64,000 nt of DNA, from the NCBI GenBank assembly GCA_036320915.1, contig JAXBDG010000004.1, positions 1,984,001 to 2,048,000 on the forward strand. The letters run 5' to 3'. Both the position numbers and the translations under genes were made by a program. The DNA comes from Linnemannia elongata (Eukaryota > Mortierellomycota > Mortierellomycetes > Mortierellales > Mortierellaceae). This document shows, one piece after another, positions 1-10,459 of this stretch; position 1 is the stretch's first letter, and each line of letters begins with the position of its first letter. The notes under the pieces are model-generated. The model searched no databases and was not told the origin of the DNA. It saw nothing but the letters and a program-made list of their open reading frames with translations.

Positions 1-2455
1 AAGACGAACCTGAAAACTCCAAGATCGAAGCCGTCCGTCTAGGTATGCCCACTTTGGGCAATCCTTTTTTTTTAGCCAGCAACTACATATGAATTACCCT
101 CCGCTTCATACCAGTCTGACCATATTTTTTTTCATGCCCACCCTTCGTCTTTTTCTTACTTCGTCGCACAGTTGTGCCTCTCGCTGATGACCCAACCTTG
201 GTCTGCATCACCTTCCGCTTCTGGATCCTCTCTCTCTTCTTCTCCATCATCGGCTCGGTCATCAACGAATACTACTACTTCCGTGTCAACTATGGCACCT
301 TCTCCATCTACTTTGTCAACCTCGCTTCCTACGCTCTCGGTACCGGAATGGCCCGTGTCCTGCCGACCAACAAACTCACCATTGGAGGCTATTCCATGTC
401 ATTCAACTCAGGGCCTTTTAATATTAAGGAGCATACTGTCATTGGTATTGCGGTTTCGACAGCCTCCACAGTCGCGTATGCGACTGATATCTTGGCCGTT
501 ACGGATCTGTTCCTAAGCCATCGGATTAATGCATTGGGGTCTATTGTACTTATTATTACGACTCAGTGTTTGGGGTATGGGATGGCTGGCGTGTTGAGGA
601 AGTACTTAGTCTACCCGGCGGAGATGGTCTGGTGGGGCAATTTGGTCCAGGTTGTGTTCTATAACGCTATCCATAATACCGACGAGTTCAAGACCAAGAA
701 GATGATCTGCGGGTGGTCGTATATGAAGTACTTCTGGGTCTTCTGTGGAGGCATGTTCCTCTGGGAGGTATGTGTACTCTTCATTTCAGTTGCTGTTCAT
801 CCTTACTTGGAGATGGCCAATTTTATTTACTACGCATGCTAATATTTAGTATTTCGTTTTTTTTTCTTATTTTCATCACTGGATATTATCCTCCTTAGTT
901 CGTTCCTCAGTTCTTGGCGCCAATGTTCGTGTTCTTCGACTGGATCTGTTGGATCTCTCCCTTCAACATGGACATCGGCAGTTTGTTTAACTCTTACACC
1001 GGTCCCGGAATCCTCTCCCTCTCTTTTGACTGGACCTCGATCGGTGGCGCGACCATGTGGCTCCCTCTGTCGGCCCAACTCTGCAACTATGGTGGTGTCA
1101 TCCTGTCGTACTGGATCATCCTCCCCATCCTTTGGCTCACTAATACCCTTGGTGCAAAGTCCTTTGGTGAGCCTCTTACCGCCGCACTCTACTACACCAA
1201 CGGGACCTATTTCGACATTGAGCCGTACCTGAATGACGATCTCTCGCTGAACGAGACGCTCTATGAGGCTGGACCCCCAGTGACCATGACGCCTATGTAC
1301 GCCCTCGGGTTCTTTTACTCATTCGTCGCCCTGGCTGGTTGTGTCTCCCACATCGTGTGCTTCAACGGCGCCGACATCATGAGGTCTTGGAAGGCAGCGG
1401 TGGGCAGCGACGACGAGGACATCCATACGAAGATCATGCGAACCTACCCCGAGGTGCCCCAACTCTGGTACGCGGCCTTCTACATCGTCATGCTGGGTCT
1501 CTCGATGATGGTCTGTGAAGTCTATGGCCTCCAACTCCCCTGGTGGGGCCTCCTTGTCGCCTGCGCTCTCGCTTGGCTCCTCACCCTCCCGATCTGTGCC
1601 ATGGCCGCCATCACCGGTTTCAACCCCGGCCTGAACGTCATCACCGAGCTCATATGTGGATTCATGCTCCCCGGGAAACCCATCGCCAACATGGCTTTCA
1701 AGTGCTATGGTTACATGGCCATGTCTCAGTGTATGACCCTCCTCTCAGACCTCAAACTGGGCCACTACATGAAAATCCCCCCACGGGCCATGTTCGTCTC
1801 TCAGTTCTGGGGCGCGGTCGTCGGAGGCATTTTCAATTACATCACCATGCTTGTCATCGTCGACGCTCACCGCGACGTCCTCATCTCCCCTGACGGCGAC
1901 CCTGCTGGCGTTTGGGCTGGCAACAACCCCAAGATCTTTTGGGGATCCGCCCAGATCTATGGCGCCCTTGGCCCACAACGGATGTTCAGCTCTGCAGGCG
2001 GGTACAGTTTCGTCTATTACGGCTTCCTCCTCGGCGCCATCCTCCCCATTATCCTCTGGGTGCTCTCCAAAAGATTTCCATCGATTCAATGGTCCCAATT
2101 CAACATAACCATCATTGCCGGAGGGATGAGCGCCTACAGCAACGGACTGACACAAGGAACCCTAGGCTCGATCACTGTCGCGCTGATCTGGCAGTTCTGG
2201 CTCTACAGATACCACAAAAACTGGTGGTCTAAGTACACCTTCATCCTTTCGGCTGCCCTCGACACAGGCGCAGCATTTACGGGACTCTTTATCTTTATTT
2301 TTTTTGCGGGTGGCTTGAGTAGCAAGTTGGTTGTGAAGGCACCTACGTGGTGGGCGAATTATGTTCTTCCGGATGGGTCGAATGGTGTATACGCGAATAT
2401 TAATCGGTGTGGTGCTGCTCATCATAACTGGACCAGCGGCACCCTCGATCACTAG
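1..2455 (+). CDS. OPT-family oligopeptide transporter, 5' partial
   Basis: This is the 3' part of a proton-coupled oligopeptide (or metal-peptide) transporter of the OPT family, a polytopic plasma-membrane protein. Exons read cleanly in one frame: 1-42, 172-767, 899-2455, with GT..AG introns 43-171 and 768-898. The first visible residues (NSKIEAVR, then DDPTLVCITFRFW) match the conserved N-terminal OPT block that precedes the first membrane helix, so only an N-terminal tail lies outside the window. Other family blocks are SGDDEDIHTKIMRTYPEVPQ-type cytosolic sequence, the NPGLNVITELICGF helix, and many hydrophobic segments. The stop TAG is at 2453-2455. Substrate (glutathione, small peptides, siderophore) cannot be told from sequence. 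Codon use is strongly C-ended. Confidence 0.95.
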
Positions 2456-2586
2456 TCCTGTATACCTTTTTTTCAATATATTCTTTTATTTTGTTCATCT
2501 TTTCTGGACATCGTTATTGATTAGTTTTATGTTGCATGCTTTTTTCTTCTCGTTTCTGTTCTTTTCTGTTTGTTTCTTTCCTCTTC

Positions 2587-2609
2587 TTTTTTTTTTTTTT
2601 TTTTTTTTT
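2587..2609. repeat. Poly-T run (23 nt)
   Basis: Uninterrupted T homopolymer in the presumed 3' flank of the OPT gene. Confidence 0.95.
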
Positions 2610-2999
2610 GTTTTTATGCTTGGTGCAAGTCACATGATTTACCGATGGATCGCTGGGAAAGAGCATTGTCCAGCTGCCATGGCTCTCCTTTTTGAGTTTG
2701 TTTTGTTTGTTGTTTGTTTGTTATTGTTTGTAGGCGATAAGGGAATGAAGGTTCGAAGTGCAACAAAAAACGACAGAGAGAGAGAAAATGAACAATTAAT
2801 GGAGAGGAGAGCGAGGGAGAGGAAGGGGGACAGAGAAGACAGGAGATAATCCATTAAACGTAAAAAGCTAATAGAAGGAGAGAAGGGAATGGAGTGGAGG
2901 GTAGGGGAAGGAAAAGACGAGAGGGAGGTGAAGGAAGGGCTCGAAAACCTTGAACTGCTTGCCGTTGACAATCGATCCCTCAACCTACGAACTGTAAAA

Positions 3000-3002
<3 letters not shown>

Positions 3003-3035
<33 letters not shown>
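3003..3035. repeat. (CA)n microsatellite
   Basis: About sixteen AC dinucleotides followed by three CAAA units. It lies in gene-free DNA. Confidence 0.95.
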
Positions 3036-3039
<4 letters not shown>

Positions 3040-3122
3040 AACAAACACTCGTTGGCAACCTACAACAACCCAAGTCCAACAACGCCAGCGTGATCTAGGA
3101 TGGAACAGTTCCCAGAGTTCCT

Positions 3123-3128
<6 letters not shown>

Positions 3129-3161
<33 letters not shown>
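3129..3161. repeat. Poly-T run (33 nt)
   Basis: Uninterrupted T homopolymer, about 100 bp from the CA microsatellite. Confidence 0.95.
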
Positions 3162-3162
<1 letters not shown>

Positions 3163-6100
3163 GGCGCTGCATGCAGTTATGATTATGTGAAGCACAAAAG
3201 AAAAAAGAACAAGAGCACAAAAAGAAAGAGGCGGATGGGCGAATGCAAGGTGTCATATTTTTTGGGTGTAATACGCCCGATGACATTCCAGATTCTCCAT
3301 TTACCAAGAATGGCTTCCCACCCTTTGGTCATTCAAGGGAAGTCTTGTTGGGGCGTCGATGAACTGGGTGGTGGTGCATTTGTACCCGATCCGTAGTTGC
3401 ATATACATCGGCTGTTATTTCTCATAACTTGCCACGCGAACGAAGAAAAAAAGTTTAAGCCTCTCCTTCTTCATACAATATCTCTTCGAACTATTAACTA
3501 GAGAATTAAATCGCAAACAAACCTCCCTCCTCTTCACACTAACACCGCTCCTCATCCTTTTCCTCCTACTGTACCAAGTGCACTCTCTCGTTAACAGACT
3601 CCACCTTGGCTTCTCGAAAAATAAGACACCGTGGGAAACCTGGAGCTGAACTTCAAAAAATACGCAAGATGATGATGGATGATGGAAGGCTCTGCATGGT
3701 ACAGTACGCATAACATGCGTGTACGTTATTTTGGTTACTTGAGCTCGCTCATTACATGTGATCGAGTCGGGGAGGAATGAGCGTGGAAAAGTAAAAAAAA
3801 AAAAAAAAAGGGGGTACAGTAAACCGTGAAATGAGATACAAGTACAAAAAATGGACAGGTGGGAAGAAATAGCGGATTGAAGGCCAAATAAGCATGAAGC
3901 TTGACGGTCTCTGAAGTGCAGGCGGAGCTTCAGAACAAATAACCAGTCGGGGTTCACTTCTAGTTCAAGTAAGGTCGGTCGAGGGATGGAGGTGGAGGGG
4001 ATATGAGAGCTGGGCTGGGCGGGGCTCGGCTGGTCTTGCGAGGAGGCGAGACTCACCTTCTTCCACGAGGCTGAAGTGGAAATGATGATCCTCCGTATGT
4101 ATCTCCGAGATGTGTGTGTGTGTATAGAAGCCTTAATGAGATTGTTTGGAAGCTGGGATTTGTTGTCAGTTTTGTTATCGAGGAAGTGCTTCTTCGTTAT
4201 CTAGTGAGAATAATCTGTGATGGCAAGATAGATATGAAAGACAGCTGTTAGTTATGATGGGATAACAGAGGTAGAAGCGGAAAGGAGGAGTTATTGTCGA
4301 CGCGATTGCTATGGATTACTTAGAGGTGTCGATAGTTTTCTCCTTCTCTTTCGCGCTCACACAGAGTGGATCATCGAAACAAAGGAACAGGAAAGAAATT
4401 CAGCCGGGAGAGGAGGTCATGTTGGGTGAGTGGTGGGTGGTTAAGATGAAACAATGGGCCTTTTTGTTGTGTTGCTCCTAAGAGTTGTGAACTACATACA
4501 TATATAGGCATACATTGACCTCACCGTGCGAGTCTTTTGTAGCTATCCCGCCTATACATGTCCACCTCGTTTCCAAAGGGCATAGAAAATGAGAGGAAGA
4601 GATCCACGGCTATGAGATGAGATGGGATAATGGGTGAATACATGGAGTGAGAAGGAACAATATGAACATAGGTAAAAAAGAGCTAGAGTGAGAATGGTCA
4701 GAGAAAGTGTATCCGCTCACTGACACAGTTCAGACACCTCAAAAAGGACAACCCAACCATCTCCAGTCGGACATTTGAATCCAGGGATGTGCGATCCACT
4801 AACAAGACAGAGTGTGACAAAACGGGAAAGCTGGAACCTCCAAACGAGGGTTCTTGAGAGGCATTTGGGCGAAAAGGTTACCTCTCTAGTCCGGAGAAAG
4901 AAGGGTCTCTCAGTGTTAAGAGACAGGTATTCCTGCAGGCTCCACAGAGTAAAGAAAAGAAATTGAGTGCGGAGCTGAAGTTCATGGCCAGGTACACGTA
5001 AAACACCCAACAGTACAGAATGGAAGGTAAAGAAAGAGAAGAGGGGAGAGGGGTCTAGAGTTGAAGGTAGCAGAGAATGAAGAATGAAGCATTATTTCCG
5101 AGTTGTTGGGATTCACGCCCTTCCCCCGGTACACCAGACAGGATACGATCTTCCTTTTGATTATCCAAACAATCATCTCCTTCACAGGGATCATTTTGGT
5201 GGGGGAGATGATGAAAACGGAGGCATTTTGGCCGATTTATTGGAAGCACACGGGCAGATATGACAGATATGACGAAGGGCTATAGCAGATGGTAACTGTC
5301 CCCCTCCGGGCATTTTTTGTGTTTTGTTCGCTCATTATTATCTCTCTCCAAGGAAAACAAAGCCTCAAAAAAAAAAAAAGGTTTCCTCTTACTCTAGCGC
5401 CCTCTCTTTTAGCTTCTTTATCTCCGCCGTGTTAAATAGCCTGCAGCAACAGCAGCGAATCGTCATAACCTTATTTTCATACGTCCACAGTGGATACAAC
5501 CGACCGGTCAGCGCTTTTGTTTGGTCTGTGGAACCCAGAGTCCTGAACCTATCAGAACTGGCGCCATAAATCAATCCCATTCATTCATTCATCATCATAA
5601 CACAACAACAGAAAAATAAAAAACAAAACGGCCTTTGTGGCGACAGTCCAAATGGGGAAAGGAAAGACACAACCTTTCATGTTCTAGCACCCACAGATAC
5701 TGTACAAATGTACCTAACTTGCAGGTATGAGAAGTGTCTTAGTTTCGATTGCCACTTTCTCCTTGGAGTGAGGTTGCATTGGTCCCCTTCTCAAGTGAAT
5801 ACGAATGAAATGAGGGAAGAGAAGAATGGAAGGAAGGGGCTGTATTATTTTGTTTACCGAGGAGGGGAAACCAAAGGGTACGAGACGCGAGGTATCTATG
5901 CCGCTGGATTATCGCTACCCTCTTTACCCACGGGGGCATGTAACAGAGGTGGTAAGGGTTCATATCACAACCCATCGTGCAAGCATGAAAGAAAGCGAGG
6001 AAAAAGAAGGTAGACGTGTGCAACCATGAAAAGTAAAGGAAAGGAAACACAAAAGAAAAAAAAAAGAAAAAGCAGCCGACCGGCTTAACGGCAGATTTAG

Positions 6101-6507
6101 GCTAGCCAGCCTTTCGACTTAGTTACAAACTAGCAAGAGATTTTCGACCGACCCAAAAACGTTAATAGATAATCTTGACCGGTCTGTATTGTGTATCTGT
6201 GGGGAGTAAAGCGAAAGCAAAGAAAAAACAATACCAAAGAGAAAAAGGAGAGCCCTGTGGAATAGTAGGGGTAGAGAGGGCAGGAGGGAAAGACAAAGAA
6301 CATCAAACAGAAGGAAAAAAAGAGCGTTTCATTGACGGCGAGGGTTCAAAGAAAACCGTCCTCTGGGAAGAAGAAGTGGTACAACAAACTCACAAAACCT
6401 AACCCTGAAAAAATTGACAGAGAATTCCGGTCGTCTCGCTGGCCAATACTCGGTCGACAACAACATTCAACAACCACCAAACAACGACAACAAACAGCAA
6501 CAACGAT

Positions 6508-6545
6508 GACATTGGACATTGGACACTGGACATTGAACATTCGAC
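6508..6545. repeat. 7-bp tandem repeat (GACATTG)
   Basis: Five consecutive 7-nt units, three exact GACATTG and two with one or two changes (GACACTG, AACATTC). It is a small minisatellite in gene-free DNA. Confidence 0.85.
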
Positions 6546-6755
6546 AAAAATCGACAATCAACTCCCAAGGGCCTTAGACATGTGCCCACCTTCCCTCTTG
6601 TTTGCTTTTTTGTGTCCCTGGTACAGTTCTGACCTAAAATGGTCGGACAGTCTGTAAACAAATGCTATCGAAACCCTAAAAAAGGGCGAAACCCCTGGGA
6701 TACGCAACAGAATCGACGAACGAGGAAAACAAGACGAGGAGTGTGTTTTTTATTA

Positions 6756-6784
6756 TTTGTTTGTTTGTTTGTTTGTTTGTTTGC
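6756..6784. repeat. (TTTG)n tract
   Basis: About seven TTTG tetranucleotides. The same motif, or its complement CAAA, recurs near 2700, 25590 and 29080. Confidence 0.9.
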
Positions 6785-7736
6785 ATTGTCGTCGTCGTTA
6801 TTGATTTTTTCACCTATCGTTTGTTCTTCGCCGTGTATGGGTGTCCTTCTGCTTGATAGCGGCGTGTAAGTGTATGCGTATGTGTATGTATATGTGAGAG
6901 CGCGCGTGAGAGAGTGGATTTTGTGCTGTTTGGAGGCTGACAGAAATATGAGGAGCAGGGAGGAAGGTGAAAGAGAAACATGTCGTGTTTTGTGTTTTCT
7001 ATGCAAGGATAATGCTATTGTTGTCAGAAAAGAAGGGTTGGCATAAAGAGTCGAGTCGACTGCGACCAAAACCCCAATACGGCCAAAAGGACATTTGCTC
7101 TAATTGACAGACAGAAACTGGTGATTGATTGTCCTTGTCCATCCGGATAGATGTTGAGCTATCATCTGACGACATTTGACTCGTGGAGTGGCGAAGATTG
7201 GTACAAGCTAGCTACGAGAACGACCCGAATATATTTTCGGAAACAAAAACCGACAAGCCAAATTTGAGGAAGAGCTTGCGAAAAGAGAAGATAGACAAAG
7301 AGAAAAATGGGGAGGTATGTGCAAGGATGGCAAGCAAATGAAGAAGATAAAGAAGATGAAGAGGATGAGGAAGGGAGTGGCGAGATGAAAGAAGAAGAAG
7401 AAGAAGAAAAAAAGGAGGGGCAGGAGGAATGAGGGGATCTAGTTCAAGGCTTACGAAGATCAAAGGCCAAGCTGGCGAAGCCATAGCAGTGATTGACTAT
7501 TGGGAATGTGTGTTCGAGTTTATTTGATTTTCGGCGAAGAGAGATGAATGATGAATGATTGAGTGGGAGAGAGACTGGATTGGTGCTGTGTCGGATGAAT
7601 AGGATGAACAGGGGGCGCATCAACCAGTGGTGATTGACGAACCCCGGGTTGAGCGGTTGAGCTAACTGGTGCCCCTAGTGGGAAAGGAGACAGGGAGTAG
7701 TCCAGAACGAATTACAAAACTAAGACCACAAAATAG

Positions 7737-7745
7737 TATAAAAGG
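7737..7745 (+). promoter_or_regulatory. TATA box of the DAACS symporter
   Basis: TATAAAAGG followed by a CT-rich stretch (7760-7890) typical of fungal transcription start regions. A likely 5'UTR intron follows at 7914-8111 (GTATGT donor, CTAAC branch-like motif, TCTATAG acceptor), before the ATG at 8180. Confidence 0.65.
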
Positions 7746-8179
7746 TGACCCCCGCCCTCGTTTTCATTTCTCTTTTTTTTTCTGTTTTCTTTGCTCTTTG
7801 CCTTTCCCACTTGCCATCCCATCCCCACTCTGGTCCCTTTTTGCTGTTCCCCTTCGCCTTTCTCTCTTCATCTCCCTACCATACCCAAAACACGCACTAT
7901 CTCCTTAACTTCGGTATGTCCATCAATCCTCTGCCTCATCTTCACACACTCACGTATTCTCAACGCTGTATCGCACCGCTCAATTCGGCCACTTCAACGG
8001 ATCTATCACATCTAATCCTTAAATGGACCAAGACCTTTTTCTTTTTATTCACATTCATTCTAACTATTGTGCCTTACTCGTATCTCTCAAAAACATCTAT
8101 TGATTCTATAGGACCTCCTTTCTCACCTCTTCCCTTTCCAAAAGACCACAGCAAAAAAAACCCCCACTAATAGCCCAGA

Positions 8180-10067
8180 ATGACTCCCAACAACAACCAG
8201 CCCGTCCTCTACTCGGATGAGCAGCAGAACCGTGGCAAGGTCGCCCGTGCCTTTGCGCCCGTCACCAACGGTTTCAGACTGGTGAGGAAGCACACCAATC
8301 TGACCATCTGGATCGTCGTTGCCATGATTGTCGGTATCATTGTCGGCAAGTTTGCCCCCGACTTTGCTGTCCAGATCAAGCCTATGGGAGATGTCTTTGT
8401 CCGTCTCATCGGAAACGTTGTCGTAAGTTTTATAAGTCATCTTTCTATTCGTGTGATGATGTGACATGGGCCATTTTTTGTGTATTGCGTTTGTTTGTCG
8501 GCTGGTTGAACCTACCTCACCGTCGTCGTCCTTTCTTCCCAGGACTGGACCCAGGGAAAAAAGAAAGAAAATTGAGTTGGCCCCTGTCTGCCCTCAGCCG
8601 CTTCTCTCTTTGACAGACGTCTGAAAACAAAATAACTTTGTTTTGGTGGACGCGCTAGTCGAAATATCGACCAACGACGTTTTCTACTAGTCCAAGCCTA
8701 CCAATGAGAATGACGCTCACACGTTCCATCTTGTTCTTTTGGTCTCTTTCCACGCCATTTCCCTCCATGAAAACGTTCATTCACTGAAATAGGGTCCTTT
8801 GATTTTCTCTACCCTGGTCGTCGGTATCGCAGGACATGGCTCTGACATGGCCAGAGTCGGTCGCTTGGCCTTCAAGTCTATCGTCTACTTCGAAATCATC
8901 ACCACCTTTGCCCTCATCATCGGTCTTCTTGCCGTTAACATCGCCAAGCCCGGTTCAGGATTCGTTGGCCAGACCATCGAGACCCCTACTGATCTTCCCA
9001 CCAAGACGATCACCTGGATCACCGAGATGGAGTCCATTGTTCCCGAGGCTTTCTTTATGGCCATGGCCGACCACAAGGCCGTCCTCGCCATTGTCTTCTG
9101 CGCCGCCATGTTCTCTGTCGCTATTATGAAGGCTGATGAGGAGTCTAAGAGAGTGATGATCGCCTTCAACTCCTCGCTCTCCCTCATCATGTTCAAGGTC
9201 GTCGAACTCATCATGAACTACGCCCCCATCGGTATCGGATGTGCCATCGCTGCCACCGTCGGCAAGTACGGCTTGGGTGTCTTGGTCGTCACCGGCAAGT
9301 TGGTCGGAACCCTCTACGCCACCTTGATCATCTTTGTCCTCATCGTCCTCCTTCCCGTTCTCTTGATCGCCCGCATCCCTCTCGTCCAGTTCGCCAGAGC
9401 TGTCGGCCCTCCCTTCCTCATGGCCTTTGCTACCGCCTCATCCGAGTCTGCCCTTCCCAAGGCCATGGAGAACATGGTTGCCTTCGGTTGCCCTCCCGAG
9501 ATTGTTGCCTTCGTCATTCCCACCGGCTACTCTTTCAACTTGGACGGTTCCACCCTCTACCTCGCTCTTGCCTCCATGTTCTGTGCTCAGGTCGCCGGTG
9601 TCACCAAGTCTGTCGGTGAGCAGATCGTCATGATGTTGACCCTTATGTTGAGTTCCAAGGGTGTTGCCGCCGTTCCCCGTGCCTCCTTCATCGTCCTGAT
9701 TGCCACCCTGGGTAATGCCAACATTCCCTTGTACCCTCTCTCGTTGATTATGGGAGTCGATGCCTTCATGGATATGGCCCGTACCTCGATCAACGTTCTC
9801 GGAAACATGACTGCATGCTGTGTTGTTGCCAAGTGGGAGGGTGCTTTCCGTAACGAGGAATGGCAGGCCCGCCAGAACGGCGAGTTGGTCGATAGCCCTG
9901 CCATGCAGGAGGTTGATGTTGAGCAGTTCTCGCAGATCCAGCACCACGGTAACATGGGCGGTCTCCACGCCGAGAAGGCCTCCATCCACTCGACCTCGTC
10001 TGCTGTCGAGACCCACTCTGGATCGGGTGCCCAGCAGCGCCACCACAACGCTGACCAAATCGTGTAA
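8180..10067 (+). CDS. Dicarboxylate/amino acid:cation symporter (DAACS, SLC1/GltP-like)
   Basis: A 505-residue secondary transporter that would import glutamate/aspartate or C4-dicarboxylates with H+ or Na+. Two exons, 8180-8422 and 8793-10067; the 370-nt intron falls in the second helix, and the join (VFVRLIGNVV then GPLIFSTLVVGIAG) aligns with family members without gaps. Diagnostic blocks are the serine-rich hairpin tip (ATASSESALP), the SFNLDGSTLY motif, and the C-terminal DAFMDMARTSINVLGN motif with the Asp and Arg that bind substrate in the family. The serine motif is closer to the bacterial GltP/DctA style than to animal EAATs. The C-terminal tail is His/Gln/Ser-rich and probably cytosolic. 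Third codon positions are strongly C-biased, suggesting high expression. The exact substrate and the coupling ion are unknown. Confidence 0.93.
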
Positions 10068-10183
10068 TTATTTTCATATCATCCATCTATTCTGTATTTC
10101 ATTTTTTTTTACTTTTAACGAGCGTAGCGGATCCTTCGCTGTAAATACCCTCCTCTTCGTTCCTATTCATGTTCAATTACCAC

Positions 10184-10189
10184 AATAAA
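10184..10189 (+). terminator. AATAAA poly(A) signal of the DAACS gene
   Basis: Canonical AATAAA in an A-rich context (CACAATAAAACCAAAAG), about 117 bp after the stop codon. Confidence 0.55.
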
Positions 10190-10459
10190 ACCAAAAGTAA
10201 TATCATCTACATACTTTCAATTGCTTCGCGTTTGTTCTGCCATGGGAATGGACTTACTTCAGGCTCCTGGGAAAAAAGCAAGTTCGGCAAACCGACCAGT
10301 CCGTTTGGTGGCTGAAACTTCTATGTGTACGAATTTTTTCGACCAAAGTCTGCCCTGTACGTGAGTCATCGAGGTGTGCATTTTTTTCCCTTCAAAGAAC
10401 GCTTTTTTGCAGTTCTTCTCCCCCATACTTTCTTTTTTTTTAATCGATCAACAGCCACC

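Larger units (their letters stand above)
2456..7736. other. Long gene-free region with simple repeats
   Basis: I see no recognisable protein, tRNA or rRNA in these 5.3 kb. The reading frames present are short and compositionally simple, and the longest (minus strand 3415-4056, about 213 codons) has no recognisable domain. The region holds several homopolymer runs, a CA microsatellite, a 7-bp tandem repeat and a (TTTG)n tract. The left end must contain the OPT 3'UTR and the right end the promoter of the DAACS symporter. Confidence 0.6.

Noticed and set aside
3003..3035. CA repeat as a possible CRISPR or regulatory array
   Set aside because: A plain dinucleotide microsatellite, with no spacers or leader.
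3415..4056. 213-codon minus-strand open frame
   Set aside because: No recognisable domain, low-complexity start, and no promoter or splice context; likely chance.
9438..10058. 206-codon minus-strand open frame
   Set aside because: Antisense shadow of the DAACS symporter, caused by its C-ended codon bias.
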